Origin: an uncultured Dysosmobacter sp. | Lineage (GTDB): Bacteria > Bacillota > Clostridia > Oscillospirales > Oscillospiraceae | DNA length: 64,000 nucleotides | NCBI RefSeq assembly: GCF_947631165.1 | Contig: NZ_CANRKH010000008.1 | Span: 32,634-96,633, forward strand | Direction: 5' to 3' | Notes under the pieces: model-generated | The model's database searches: none | What the model was told of the DNA's origin: nothing | Seen by the model: the letters and a program-made list of their open reading frames with translations, nothing else | Shown here: piece after piece, positions 49,147 to 58,245 of the stretch | Layout of the letters: every line of letters starts with the position of its first letter | Position numbering within the stretch: the stretch's first letter is position 1 | Position numbers and translations under genes: made by a program

Positions 49147-49177
49147 GAACGGCCCGCCCCAATGGGGTGGGCCGTTC
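49147..49177 (+). terminator. First hairpin after the DUF4364 gene
   Basis: GAACGGCCC-CCCC pairs with GGGG-GGGCCGTTC around AAT; no T-run. Confidence 0.6.
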
Positions 49178-49219
49178 CGTATACCAACTCCTTGTAGTCC
49201 CCCGCACCTGCGAGCACAG

Positions 49220-49256
49220 AAAGGATCCCGCCCCCATTGGGGTCGGGATCCTTTTT
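49220..49256. terminator. Terminator between convergent DUF4364 and acetyltransferase genes
   Basis: AGGATCCCG-CCCC pairs with GGGG-CGGGATCCT, then TTTTT on the plus strand and TTTC on the minus strand. Confidence 0.85.
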
Positions 49257-49894
49257 CACAGGATTTGCTGGAGCGCGTCCAGGTCACCGGACTGGATGTC
49301 TCTGATATGGGCCGCAATCCTTTCCAGAGGCTGATCCCACCATTTCAGCGCCAGAAGGCCGTCGATGACCTCCTGCGGAAAGCGCTTTCGGATGGGCCGG
49401 GCCGGAACGCCGCCGACGATGGTATAGGGCGGCACGTCTTTCGTCACCACCGCCCGCGTCCCAACAATGGCGCCGTCTCCAATGGTGACGCCGGCCAGGA
49501 TCACAGCCTCATAGCCGATCCATACGTCGTTCCCGACCACGATATCCCCCTTGTTGTCCCATGCCGCCACAGGAGACATGTCATGCTCCCAAGCCTCATA
49601 GAACAGCGGGAAGGGATAAGTGGACAAAGAGCGCAGCGTGTGATTGGCGCTGTTGAACAGGAACTTCGCCCCACAGGCGATAGAACAGAATTTTCCGATC
49701 ACCAACCTATCGTGGTTAATTGGATACTGATATAGGACATTATTTTTCTGAAACTCCCGTGGATCGTGAAGGAAATCATTATAAAATGTGAACGCGCCGA
49801 TCTCAATGCTGGGAGCATCCACCACATTTTTCAAATATACGGTCTGATGGTCTCCCGTTCTGGGATAAACCGTTTTACTGTCTGGAACCGTCAT
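49256..49894 (-). CDS. Xenobiotic acetyltransferase-like protein (CatB/Vat group)
   Basis: A 212-residue left-handed beta-helix acetyltransferase. The hexapeptide region includes [20 protein letters not shown] (residues 65-84, with the catalytic-site NH of [14 protein letters not shown] next), then [20 protein letters not shown] and [11 protein letters not shown]. The order matches the CatB/VatA family, which acetylates chloramphenicol or streptogramins, but many relatives have other substrates. GGGAGGAG precedes the ATG. It looks less GC-rich than dnaE beside it, which hints at transfer. Resistance cannot be concluded from sequence. Confidence 0.87.
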   Translation of the reverse strand: MTVPDSKTVYPRTGDHQTVYLKNVVDAPSIEIGAFTFYNDFLHDPREFQKNNVLYQYPINHDRLVIGKFCSIACGAKFLFNSANHTLRSLSTYPFPLFYEAWEHDMSPVAAWDNKGDIVVGNDVWIGYEAVILAGVTIGDGAIVGTRAVVTKDVPPYTIVGGVPARPIRKRFPQEVIDGLLALKWWDQPLERIAAHIRDIQSGDLDALQQIL

Positions 49895-49976
49895 TTCAAA
49901 GCTCCTCCCTTGAAATTATTTTTAGACGATCCCAGCCATGGCTTGGCAGCGCTTCACCACCACACACTTCCCTTCT

Positions 49977-52900
49977 TTATTTCACCACCACATTGGCTTC
50001 GCCCAGCGTTTCCTGCGCCTCTTCCACTAACGCCTTATGGAGCAGGACGCTGCTTCCATAGACCTTTCGGGTGTCCGCCATGACCATTTTCACCGGCGTG
50101 GTCCCGGGGAACATGGAAAACACCAGCTTCATATGCCGTACTGCCGGATCATCCAGACTGGGGAACTTCAGGAAGAGGGTCTCTCCCTTCAGCAGCTTGT
50201 CCCCCTTATGCTGCGGCGCGGTCTCCGGCGGCAGGCCGCCGTCCACGGTGGACAGCGGATAGGCGGAATCGCACATGAGCTGGGGTGCCTTTTCGTCCCG
50301 GACAGACAGCCGCCCCTTTACCACTACCGCCTGGTTCTCCCGCAGGTAGGCGCCGCAGGTATCCAGGACCCGGGAAAAACACAGCAGCTCTATGGAGGCA
50401 GTGTCGTCCTCCACCACCACATAAGCCATCAGGCTGTTGTTTTTCGTAGTCTTTGTCTTGCTGGAAGTCACCACGCCCGCCAGCGTGACCCGCTGACCAT
50501 CGGCAAACCGGGTCGGACCGTTTTCCTGGGCAAAGTCCTCTAAAATCGCGCCGATAGTGGGGGCGTTCAGCTTTTTCACAGTATCCCGATACTGGTCCAT
50601 GGGGTGGCCGGAGAGATACAGACCCGTGGTCTCCTTCTCCATGGTCATCAATTCCTGTGCAGTAAACTCCGGAACATCCGGCAGGGGGATCTCCTTCACA
50701 GCCGTTGTGCTGCCGCTGATACCGGAAGCCATAGAGAAGAAGTCCATCTGGCCCTCCAGGTTCTGCCGCTGCTGGGCGGCGGTGGAGTCCAGGACCTTCT
50801 CATAGACCTTGATGAGCTGAGACCGGCGGGCGCCGAAGCTATCGAACGCACCGGAGCGAATGAGGTTTTCCACCGCCCGCTTGTTCATCTCGCTGCCCAT
50901 CATCCGGCTGCAAAAATCGTTGAGAGACGTAAAGGGCGCGTTTTCCCGCTCCCGCATCACCGCCTGGATAAAGCCCCGGCCGATGTTCTTGATGGCCACC
51001 AGCCCAAAGCGGATGCCTCCCTCCTCCACCGTAAAGCGGTCGGCGGAGCGGTTGATGTCCGGCGGCAGCAGAGCGATGCCGCAGTCCTTGCATTCGGTGA
51101 TATACCCGGCGATCTTATCGGAGTTGTCCAGCACGCTGGTCAGCAGCGCGGCCATATACTCCCGGGGATAGTGGCACTTGAAATAGGCTGTCTGATAGGC
51201 CACCACCGCATAGCTGACAGCGTGGGCTTTGTTGAAGGCATAGTTTGCGAAGTCGTAGATCTCCTGATAAATGGCCTCCGCCGTAGCCTCTGGAATACCG
51301 TTGGCAACACAGCCTGTAATGTTTCTCTCCTTATCACCGTGGATGAAGGCGTCCTTCTCCTTCTGGATCTGGGCAGCCTTCTTTTTGGAGATGGCCCGAC
51401 GCACCATATCCGCCTGGCCCAGGGAATAACCGCCCAGCTGCTGGAAGATCTGGATCACCTGCTCCTGATAAACGATACATCCATAGGTGACGGACAGGAT
51501 GGGCTCCAGGGCCGGATGGCGGTATTTGATGAGCTTGGGATCCTGCTTGCAGGCGATGAACCGGGGAATGGAGTCCATGGGGCCAGGGCGGTACAATGCA
51601 ATAATAGCGGTGATATCCTCGATATTCTGAGGCTTCAGGCCCACACACACGCCGGTCATGCCCGTGGATTCCATCTGGAATACACCGGAGGTCTGGCCCC
51701 GGGAGATCATCTCAAAGGTCTCCGGGTCGTTCTCCGGGATGTGATCCAACCGGAAATCCGGCTGGTACGCCTGCACCATTTTCACCGCGTCGTCCAGCAC
51801 AGTCAGGTTGCGCAGGCCTAGGAAGTCCATTTTCAGCAGGCCCAGCTCCTCCAGCGTGGTCATGACATACTGGCAGACCACCGCTTCGTCGTTCTTCGCC
51901 AGCGGCACATATTCATAGACCGGCCGCTTGGTGATGACCACGCCGGCGGCATGGGTAGAAGCGTGACGGGGCATCCCCTCCAAGGCTCTGGCAGTGTCGA
52001 TAAGCTTTTTCACCTGCGGGTCATTGTCGTAAGAATCGCTGAGGGGTTTGGAGAGCCGCAGGGCGTCATCCAGGGTGATGTGCAGGGTGTTGGGCACCTG
52101 CTTGGCGATGACGTCCACATCGGCATAAGGGATATTCATGACCCGGCCCACGTCCCGGATCACGCCCCGGGCCGCCATGGTGCCGAAGGTGACGATCTGG
52201 GCCACATGATCGTCGCCATACTTCCGGCGAACATAGTCCACCACCTCGCCCCGTCGGGTATCGCCGAAGTCCATGTCGATATCCGGCATGCTCACCCGCT
52301 CAGGATTCAGGAACCGCTCGAAGTACAACCTGTACTCCATAGGGTCAATATCCGTGATATAGAGGCAGTAGCTGACCATGGAACCCGCCGCACTGCCGCG
52401 GCCCGGTCCCACCGGGATGCCAACGCTTTTAGCGTACCGCACAAAGTCGGAGACGATAAGAAAATAGTCGGTGAAGCCCATTTTCTCGATCATATCCTGC
52501 TCGTACTGGAGCTGCTGCCGGTACTGGTCATTGTCTCCGTAGCGCTCCTGGTAGCCCTCGTCACACAGTTTTTTCAGATAGGAAAAGCTGTCGTAGCCGG
52601 GCGGGAGCTGGAATTCCGGCAGGTGGTATTTGCCGAAAGTGAACTCCAGATCGCACATGTCCGCGATTTTGGCGGTGTTCTCCATAGCGTCCTCGTAGTC
52701 CGAGAACAGCTCCGCCATCTCCGCCTCGCTGCGGAGATAGAAATTCCGAGGCTCATACCGCATCCGGTTCTCATCGTCCAGTGTCTTGCCGGTCTGGATG
52801 CACAGCAGCACATCGTGGGCCTCGGCATCCTCCCTGCGGAGATAATGGGCGTCATTGGTGCAGACCAGCGGCAGGCCCGTCTCCTCATGGATACGCAGCA

Positions 52901-53471
52901 GATAGCGGTTGACGACGGCTTGGTCCCGGATGCCGTGGTCCTGCAGCTCCAGGTAAAAATGGTCCGGTCCAAAAATCTCGCTCAGCTCCAGGGCGTAATT
53001 TTTGGCGTTTTCATACTCCCCGTTCCGCAGCATCCGGGGGATCTCCCCCGCCAGGCACGCAGACAGTGCGATGAGGCCCCCGCTGTGCTCCCGCAGCAGG
53101 GCCAGGTCGATGCGGGGCTTGATATAAAAGCCCTCCGTCCAGGCCATGGACACCATGTAGGAGAGGTTGCGATAGCCCTCCTCGTTCTCGCACAGCAACA
53201 CCAAATGGCGGCTCTCGGCGTCGAATTCATGGATCTTGTCAAACCGGGAGCGGCCTCTGGGAGACACATACACCTCACAGCCGATGATGGGCTTGACTCC
53301 CTCCGCCTGGCAGGCGCGGTAAAAATCGATGACGCCGTACATCACGCCGTGGTCTGTGATGGCACAGGCATCCTGCCCCATGGACTTCACGATCTTCGGC
53401 AGATCCCGGATGCGGCACGCGCCGTCCAGCAGGCTGTATTCCGTATGCACATGTAAATGGACAAAGGCCAT
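49977..53471 (-). CDS. dnaE: DNA polymerase III alpha subunit
   Basis: An 1164-residue replicative polymerase of the DnaE type. The N-terminal PHP domain opens FVHLHVHTEYSLLDGACRI. The polymerase active site PDIDMDFGDTRR is near residues 398-409, preceded by PVGPGRGSAAGSMVSYCL. Helix-hairpin-helix and OB-fold regions follow (TLAGVVTSSKTKTTKN near 1000). The length is normal for DnaE and lacks the inserted exonuclease of PolC. The start is ATG 53471. Confidence 0.97.
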   Translation of the reverse strand: MAFVHLHVHTEYSLLDGACRIRDLPKIVKSMGQDACAITDHGVMYGVIDFYRACQAEGVKPIIGCEVYVSPRGRSRFDKIHEFDAESRHLVLLCENEEGYRNLSYMVSMAWTEGFYIKPRIDLALLREHSGGLIALSACLAGEIPRMLRNGEYENAKNYALELSEIFGPDHFYLELQDHGIRDQAVVNRYLLRIHEETGLPLVCTNDAHYLRREDAEAHDVLLCIQTGKTLDDENRMRYEPRNFYLRSEAEMAELFSDYEDAMENTAKIADMCDLEFTFGKYHLPEFQLPPGYDSFSYLKKLCDEGYQERYGDNDQYRQQLQYEQDMIEKMGFTDYFLIVSDFVRYAKSVGIPVGPGRGSAAGSMVSYCLYITDIDPMEYRLYFERFLNPERVSMPDIDMDFGDTRRGEVVDYVRRKYGDDHVAQIVTFGTMAARGVIRDVGRVMNIPYADVDVIAKQVPNTLHITLDDALRLSKPLSDSYDNDPQVKKLIDTARALEGMPRHASTHAAGVVITKRPVYEYVPLAKNDEAVVCQYVMTTLEELGLLKMDFLGLRNLTVLDDAVKMVQAYQPDFRLDHIPENDPETFEMISRGQTSGVFQMESTGMTGVCVGLKPQNIEDITAIIALYRPGPMDSIPRFIACKQDPKLIKYRHPALEPILSVTYGCIVYQEQVIQIFQQLGGYSLGQADMVRRAISKKKAAQIQKEKDAFIHGDKERNITGCVANGIPEATAEAIYQEIYDFANYAFNKAHAVSYAVVAYQTAYFKCHYPREYMAALLTSVLDNSDKIAGYITECKDCGIALLPPDINRSADRFTVEEGGIRFGLVAIKNIGRGFIQAVMRERENAPFTSLNDFCSRMMGSEMNKRAVENLIRSGAFDSFGARRSQLIKVYEKVLDSTAAQQRQNLEGQMDFFSMASGISGSTTAVKEIPLPDVPEFTAQELMTMEKETTGLYLSGHPMDQYRDTVKKLNAPTIGAILEDFAQENGPTRFADGQRVTLAGVVTSSKTKTTKNNSLMAYVVVEDDTASIELLCFSRVLDTCGAYLRENQAVVVKGRLSVRDEKAPQLMCDSAYPLSTVDGGLPPETAPQHKGDKLLKGETLFLKFPSLDDPAVRHMKLVFSMFPGTTPVKMVMADTRKVYGSSVLLHKALVEEAQETLGEANVVVK

Positions 53472-53482
53472 AGCGCCCTCCC

Positions 53483-53734
53483 TTATTCCTCTTTCTTATC
53501 CTCTTTCAGCTTCTCCCCACAGTGGGGGCAGTCATCAGGGACCGAGGGAAGCCGTCCCTGCGTCAGGCTCCCGCCGCAGTGGGGACAGCGGACAGACACA
53601 AAACCAAACAGCAAACCGCCAAACGTGGCGGCCAGCCCCGGGATCCCCAAGATGAAAACCAGCGGTCCCACGCCCTCTTGTCCCCCCAGGAGGGCCAAAA
53701 GCATACAGGCCAAGCCGCCAAAAAAACAGCCCAT
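53483..53734 (-). CDS. Small membrane protein with zinc-ribbon C-terminus
   Basis: An 83-residue protein: two hydrophobic segments (residues 2-16 and 24-47), then a zinc ribbon CPHCGGSLTQ...CPHCGEKL and a charged tail. AGAGGAT lies ahead of the ATG. It sits 11 bp upstream of dnaE and may be co-transcribed with it. No function is known. Confidence 0.8.
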   Translation of the reverse strand: MGCFFGGLACMLLALLGGQEGVGPLVFILGIPGLAATFGGLLFGFVSVRCPHCGGSLTQGRLPSVPDDCPHCGEKLKEDKKEE

Positions 53735-53773
53735 GGCAGATCCTCTGCGCCTTGTGACAGTCCATTTTTTCTT

Positions 53774-54223
53774 TTATAGCTTCTCCGCCCGCTCCGCCAG
53801 CAGCTCTTCCACCAGCTCCACCGCTGTGACGACCATGATCCCGCAGTGGTCGGTCACGCCCAGGCGCTGGGCGGCGGGAGCGGCGCCGGCGGGGATCGTT
53901 TTGTTCTTCAGCAGATCCCGGCACCGCAGAGCGCCGAATTTTCCGCTGAACCGCTTTTGCAGCTCCCTGGCGAGGCGGCCCGCCTGTTTTTTGCTGCCCA
54001 TGGGATCGTTGGGGTCCGCCGGGGTCAAGATCCCCAGGGTCATCACAGCCCCGCTGATGGCGCCGCACAGCTCTCCCATGCCAGCGCCGCCGCCAAATCC
54101 GCCGCCGATGTCAAAGCTGGCCTGCTCTGTGAGGCCCGTCAGATCCGTGAAGGCCGCCAGTACACTCTGGCAGCAATTGAAGCCTTTTTTATGCAATTCC
54201 AATGCCTTTTCGCAGCGATCCAT
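53774..54223 (-). CDS. C_GCAxxG_C_C family redox-type protein
   Basis: A 149-residue protein of the C-GCAxxG-C-C family, named for its cysteine pattern. Here it shows FNCCQSVLAAF near residue 17, GMGELCGAISGAVMTLG near 50, LRCRDL near 100 and a late CGIMV. One residue differs from the motif name: GELCGA stands for the GCAxxG core region. Members are thought to bind a metal cluster and act in redox chemistry; some carry selenocysteine, which is not seen here. It lies between the zinc-ribbon gene and whiA. Confidence 0.88.
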   Translation of the reverse strand: MDRCEKALELHKKGFNCCQSVLAAFTDLTGLTEQASFDIGGGFGGGAGMGELCGAISGAVMTLGILTPADPNDPMGSKKQAGRLARELQKRFSGKFGALRCRDLLKNKTIPAGAAPAAQRLGVTDHCGIMVVTAVELVEELLAERAEKL

Positions 54224-54261
54224 AGCTGTTCTCCTATCTGTGATGAAAAATCACTTTATTT

Positions 54262-55161
54262 TTACAATCCTCTGGCCAGCTCCATCAGCTTTCGCAGCCG
54301 GTGATTCAGGCAGGATTTGGTCACCGGCGGGTCAAATTCCTCCGCCAGCTCGCTGAGGGTCAGCTCCGGATTTTCCAGACGGAGGGCCGCCGTCAATTGC
54401 AGCTTGTCCGGGAGCTGGTCCAGCAGGCCCGCCCGCTGCAATCCCCGGATAGCCTCTAATTGCTCCTGGGCGGCCTCCACCGTCTTGTCCAGATTGGCGC
54501 TGTCGCAGTTCAGGCGGCGGTTGACGCTGTTCCTCAGGTCCTTTTCGAGCTTGGCGGACATGATCTTCATAGCAGCCACCGGCGCGCCGATGAGCGTGAG
54601 GAAATCCTCGATCTGGTCGCTCTGCTTGAAATAGGTGATGAAGCTGCCGCTGCGGGAAAGGCTCTTGGGCGGATATCCGCTCTCCCGCAGCAGGACTTCC
54701 AGCTCCCGATTGGCCTGGGCGTGGGAGGTGGTCAGCTCCAGGTGATAGCGCTTCAGGGGGTCCGTGATGCTGCCGCCGCCGAAAAACACCCCCCGCAGAA
54801 AGGACGCACGGCAGCAATCCTCCTCCAGAAGGCCGAAGTTGATGTGGAGCACCAGGTTCTGCCGGGGATCATAGCCCAGCAGATTGATGATGCGGTCCAG
54901 CTTTTTCCGCTCCGTGATCTGAAAGACCAGCTTGCCCGCCTGCTCCGGTTCCGGCTGCCGGTCAAATTGCAGGTGGAAGGCCCGTTTGAACAGCTTGGGC
55001 AGCCGGGCGGCAAAATTGCGGTTTTCCGTGATGATCCGGACCTCTGTGGAATTGAAGGTATTGCAGTACAGCAGAATACCATAGGCCTCCGCCCGGGCGC
55101 AGCACAGCTTCTGCACCGGCAGGCGGCACAATTCATTTTTCGTATCAAAGGAAAAGGACAT
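54262..55161 (-). CDS. whiA: DNA-binding regulator WhiA
   Basis: A 299-residue protein: LAGLIDADG-like N-terminal domain (residues 1-200, with FLRGVFFGGGSITDP and YHLELTTSHAQANRELEVLL) and a C-terminal helix-turn-helix (LTLSELAEEFDPPVTKSCLNHR). WhiA governs division and sporulation genes. I use ATG 55161, five bases after GAGGAG; a GTG at 55167 lies too close. It closes the conserved hprK-murB-rapZ-yvcK-whiA block. Confidence 0.96.
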   Translation of the reverse strand: MSFSFDTKNELCRLPVQKLCCARAEAYGILLYCNTFNSTEVRIITENRNFAARLPKLFKRAFHLQFDRQPEPEQAGKLVFQITERKKLDRIINLLGYDPRQNLVLHINFGLLEEDCCRASFLRGVFFGGGSITDPLKRYHLELTTSHAQANRELEVLLRESGYPPKSLSRSGSFITYFKQSDQIEDFLTLIGAPVAAMKIMSAKLEKDLRNSVNRRLNCDSANLDKTVEAAQEQLEAIRGLQRAGLLDQLPDKLQLTAALRLENPELTLSELAEEFDPPVTKSCLNHRLRKLMELARGL

Positions 55162-55292
55162 ACTCACTCCTCAATGGCAAGGCGATCCGCCCCGTCTCAA
55201 GCGGTCAACACCGGCTCGCTCGTAAGGATCTCCCCCTCTGTTTCTCCCAAACGTCGGATCTTGCAGAGGTCCACCGCCGTTTTCCACATGCT

Positions 55293-56339
55293 TTATGGCT
55301 TCTTTTCGACCCGGTAGGCGTCTGCCTTGTAATCGCCCGCGATACGGACGCTGCGCTCGGCGTGGAGCAGGATCAGTTCCCGGGCCAGATGGTCGGGATG
55401 GTGGCGAACATAGCCGTTCTCCACCGTGGCCACAGGACGGCTGATGACCTCTACCCCCAGCTTCTTACAGAGCTTTTCGTCCGCCAGCAGAGGTTCAGCA
55501 CCCTCTTCCGCATACCGGGCGGCAACGCTTTTGGAAATAGGGGAAGAATTGGCCAGACACAGGTCGAACAATCCCTGAGCCGAGTGGTGGAACAGAGCGG
55601 CGATGTGGTCGGAAACGGTGTAGCCCTCCGTCTCCCCCTCCTGGGTCATGATGTTGCAGACATAGACCTTCAGAGCGTGGGACGCCTGGATGGCCTCCAC
55701 GATGCCGTCTACCAACAGATTGGGGATGATGCTGGTGTAGAGGCTCCCCGGCCCCAGGACGATCATATCCGCCTCGGCGATGGCACTCACCGCCTCCGGC
55801 AGGGCTTTGGGGTATTCCGGCAGCAGGCGCACCCGCTTGATGCGGCAGTCCTCCTCCTTCTTGCAGTGGAAGATCTTGGACTCCCCCACCACGGTGGCTC
55901 CGTTTTCAAACTCCGCTTCCAGGCGCACGTCCGCCGTGGTGACGGGCAAGACCCGGCCGGTGATGGCCAGCACCTCGCTCATGCGGCGCACCGCGTCGTC
56001 AAAAGAGGATGACACGCCGTTCAGCGCCGCCAGGAACAGGTTGCCGAAACTCTGTCCCGCCAGCGATCCATCGGTGAAGCGGTAATCCATCAGCTGGCGC
56101 ATCAGCGGCTCCGTGTTGGCCAGCGCCGTCAGGCAATTGCGGATATCCCCAGGCGGGGGCATCCCCAGGTCCTGGCGCAGCATGCCGGAGCCGCCGCCGT
56201 CGTCCGCCACCGTGACGATGGCGGAGATATTTTCCGTATAGCGCTTCAGGCCCCGCAGCATGGTGGAAAGGCCGTGCCCGCCGCCAATGACGGCGATCCG
56301 CGGCCCTTTGTTCCGCGGAACACGATAAATTCCGTCCAT
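55293..56339 (-). CDS. Gluconeogenesis factor YvcK/CofD-like protein
   Basis: A 348-residue protein of the YvcK family, needed for cell-wall integrity on gluconeogenic carbon sources and binding UDP-sugars. The N-terminal motif IAVIGGGHGLSTMLRGLK, then VTVADDGGGSGMLR and PPGDIRNCL, are typical. LGPGSLYTSIIPNLLVDGI lies near 195. It lies between rapZ and whiA as in most Firmicutes; the 131-bp gap before whiA is longer than usual. Confidence 0.95.
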   Translation of the reverse strand: MDGIYRVPRNKGPRIAVIGGGHGLSTMLRGLKRYTENISAIVTVADDGGGSGMLRQDLGMPPPGDIRNCLTALANTEPLMRQLMDYRFTDGSLAGQSFGNLFLAALNGVSSSFDDAVRRMSEVLAITGRVLPVTTADVRLEAEFENGATVVGESKIFHCKKEEDCRIKRVRLLPEYPKALPEAVSAIAEADMIVLGPGSLYTSIIPNLLVDGIVEAIQASHALKVYVCNIMTQEGETEGYTVSDHIAALFHHSAQGLFDLCLANSSPISKSVAARYAEEGAEPLLADEKLCKKLGVEVISRPVATVENGYVRHHPDHLARELILLHAERSVRIAGDYKADAYRVEKKP

Positions 56340-56353
56340 ATGGCTCCTTTCTC

Positions 56354-57217
56354 TCAGCCGCTCCGGCTCATATCCCGGTGATTCTCTGCCGTTTGATAGC
56401 CTTGCTGGCGGATAAACTCCGCCAGGGCGTGGGTCACCGCCACGGAGCGATGGCGGCCGCCAGTGCAGCCCACGGCGACGACCAGGCTGGTCTTTCCCTC
56501 CTCCGCGTACAGCGGCAGGGAAAAGGCCAGCAGCTCCTCCAGCCGCTTCAGGTAATCCCCAGTCTGGGGGAAGCTGAACACATAGTCCGACACCGCCTGA
56601 TCCAGGCCGGTGAGGGGCCGCAGCTCCTCGATGTAAAAGGGATTGGGCATGAACCGCACGTCAAACACCAGGTCCGCATCCAGCGGCAGACCGTGCTTGA
56701 AGCCGAAGGACATGACGCTGACGGTCATGCCGCCCTTCTCCCCCGCCGCGGCAAAATAGCTCAGCAGCTCGCTCCGCAGCTGGGCGGTGGAAAGATGGGT
56801 CGTGTTCACCACGATATCCGCCCGGTCCCGCACCGGCTGCATCAGCTCCCACTCCCGCCGGACGGCCTCCGGCAGAGAATCCGACCGGTCCCGCAGCGGA
56901 TGGCGGCGGCGGGTCTCCTTGTACCGCTGGATGATGACCTCCGGCGACGCTTCCAAAAACAGCATGCGGCACAGGCCGTCCATGGCCTTCAATTTATCCA
57001 GCACATCGAACAGCTCGTCAAAGGAATTGGCCGTCCGTACGTCATAGACCAGCGCGACCCGGTCATAGCGCCCGTTGCTGACGGCGCAGAACTCCGCAAA
57101 TTTCAAGATCATGGCGGCGGGCATGTTATCCACGATGTAAAAGCCCATATCCTCCAGGAAGGAGGCCGCTTTGCTTTTTCCCGCGCCGGAAAGCCCGGAA
57201 ATGATGAGGATTTCCAT
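56354..57217 (-). CDS. rapZ: RNase adapter/UDP-GlcNAc sensor RapZ (YvcJ)
   Basis: A 287-residue P-loop protein: Walker A ISGLSGAGKSKAASFLEDMG at residues 6-25, VDNMPAAMI next, the family FEASPEVIIQRYKETRRRHP-like LEASPEVIIQRYKETRRRHP near 90, and the C-terminal VAVGCTGGRHRSVAV. E. coli RapZ delivers small RNAs to RNase E; in Firmicutes YvcJ the role is less clear. Fifteen bases separate it from yvcK. Confidence 0.95.
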   Translation of the reverse strand: MEILIISGLSGAGKSKAASFLEDMGFYIVDNMPAAMILKFAEFCAVSNGRYDRVALVYDVRTANSFDELFDVLDKLKAMDGLCRMLFLEASPEVIIQRYKETRRRHPLRDRSDSLPEAVRREWELMQPVRDRADIVVNTTHLSTAQLRSELLSYFAAAGEKGGMTVSVMSFGFKHGLPLDADLVFDVRFMPNPFYIEELRPLTGLDQAVSDYVFSFPQTGDYLKRLEELLAFSLPLYAEEGKTSLVVAVGCTGGRHRSVAVTHALAEFIRQQGYQTAENHRDMSRSG

Positions 57218-57241
57218 ATAAACGCCCTCTTTTATGCAGTC

Positions 57242-58159
57242 TCAGCGAACGATCTTCACTTCTGGCTCCAAACGGACGCCAGAGGCGTCAAAGACCCGCT
57301 TCTGGATCTGGCGGATCAGCGCCAGCACATCGGCACAGGTGGCGCCGCCCCGGTTGATGACAAAGCCTGCGTGCTTTTCGCTGACCTGGGCGCCGCCCAC
57401 CGTCAAGCCCTTCAGGCCGCACTGGTCGATCAGCGTTCCGGCAAAATATCCCTCGGGCCGCTTGAAGGTGCTGCCCGCGCTGGGCCATTCCAAAGGCTGG
57501 CTGGCCTTGCGGCGGTCCATCAGCTCCCGCATCCGCTCCCGGATGACCGCCGGGTCTCCGGGAGTCAGGCCAAACACCGCGTACAGCACCACTGCCTCCG
57601 GACTGTCTGTCAGCAGGCTGCGGCGGTATCCAAAGTCCATCTCGCCGCAGGAAAGGTTTCGGATGCCCGCCTCAGGGAAGAGTATGGATACGCTCCGAAT
57701 CACCTGGCACATCTCGCCGCCGTAGGCCCCAGCGTTCATACACACAGCGCCTCCCACGGTGCCGGGGATGCCATGAGCAAATTCCAGTCCTGTCAGACCC
57801 TGCCTGCAGGCAAAGTCCGCCAGCCGGGCCAACGGCACGCCGGCCTCCGCCAGAACGGCGTTCTCTCCCACCGCCTCCAGCCGGGTCAGCCCCGCCGAGG
57901 TATCGATCACCAGCCGGTCCAGGCCCTCGTCAGGCGGCAGCAGATTGGTTCCGTTGCCGATGACCAGAGGCCGCGCTCCGCAGGACGCAGCCCGGTCCAG
58001 CAGCAGCACCAGCTGCTCCCGGGTGTTTGGAAAGGCCATCCGCCGGGCGGGACCGCCCACCCGGAAGGAGGTGTGGCGGCTCATCGGCTCCTCGTTCACG
58101 ATCTTCAGATCCGGCAGATAGTCCGCGATCCATGCATCCAGTTCCGTATACCAGTCCAT
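57242..58159 (-). CDS. murB: UDP-N-acetylenolpyruvoylglucosamine reductase
   Basis: A 305-residue type II MurB that completes UDP-MurNAc synthesis with FAD and NADPH. FAD-binding motifs: SRHTSFRVGGPARRMAFP near 26, VIGNGTNLL near 62, GIPGTVGGAVCMNAGAYGGE near 115. The catalytic serine is in WPSAGSTFKRPEGYFAG near 225 and the late glutamate in LEPEVKIV. It lies between hprK and rapZ, as in other Firmicutes. Confidence 0.97.
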   Translation of the reverse strand: MDWYTELDAWIADYLPDLKIVNEEPMSRHTSFRVGGPARRMAFPNTREQLVLLLDRAASCGARPLVIGNGTNLLPPDEGLDRLVIDTSAGLTRLEAVGENAVLAEAGVPLARLADFACRQGLTGLEFAHGIPGTVGGAVCMNAGAYGGEMCQVIRSVSILFPEAGIRNLSCGEMDFGYRRSLLTDSPEAVVLYAVFGLTPGDPAVIRERMRELMDRRKASQPLEWPSAGSTFKRPEGYFAGTLIDQCGLKGLTVGGAQVSEKHAGFVINRGGATCADVLALIRQIQKRVFDASGVRLEPEVKIVR

Positions 58160-58245
58160 CCAAGGACCTCCTCACATATGGTCTGCCGGGAACACGCGGC
58201 TCCAGCGGTGTTCCGCGGCTATGCCCGGACGATCCGGGCCGCTGG

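Noticed and set aside
49256..49894. Naming the acetyltransferase as a proven vat or catB resistance gene
   Set aside because: Shared motifs do not fix the substrate in this superfamily.
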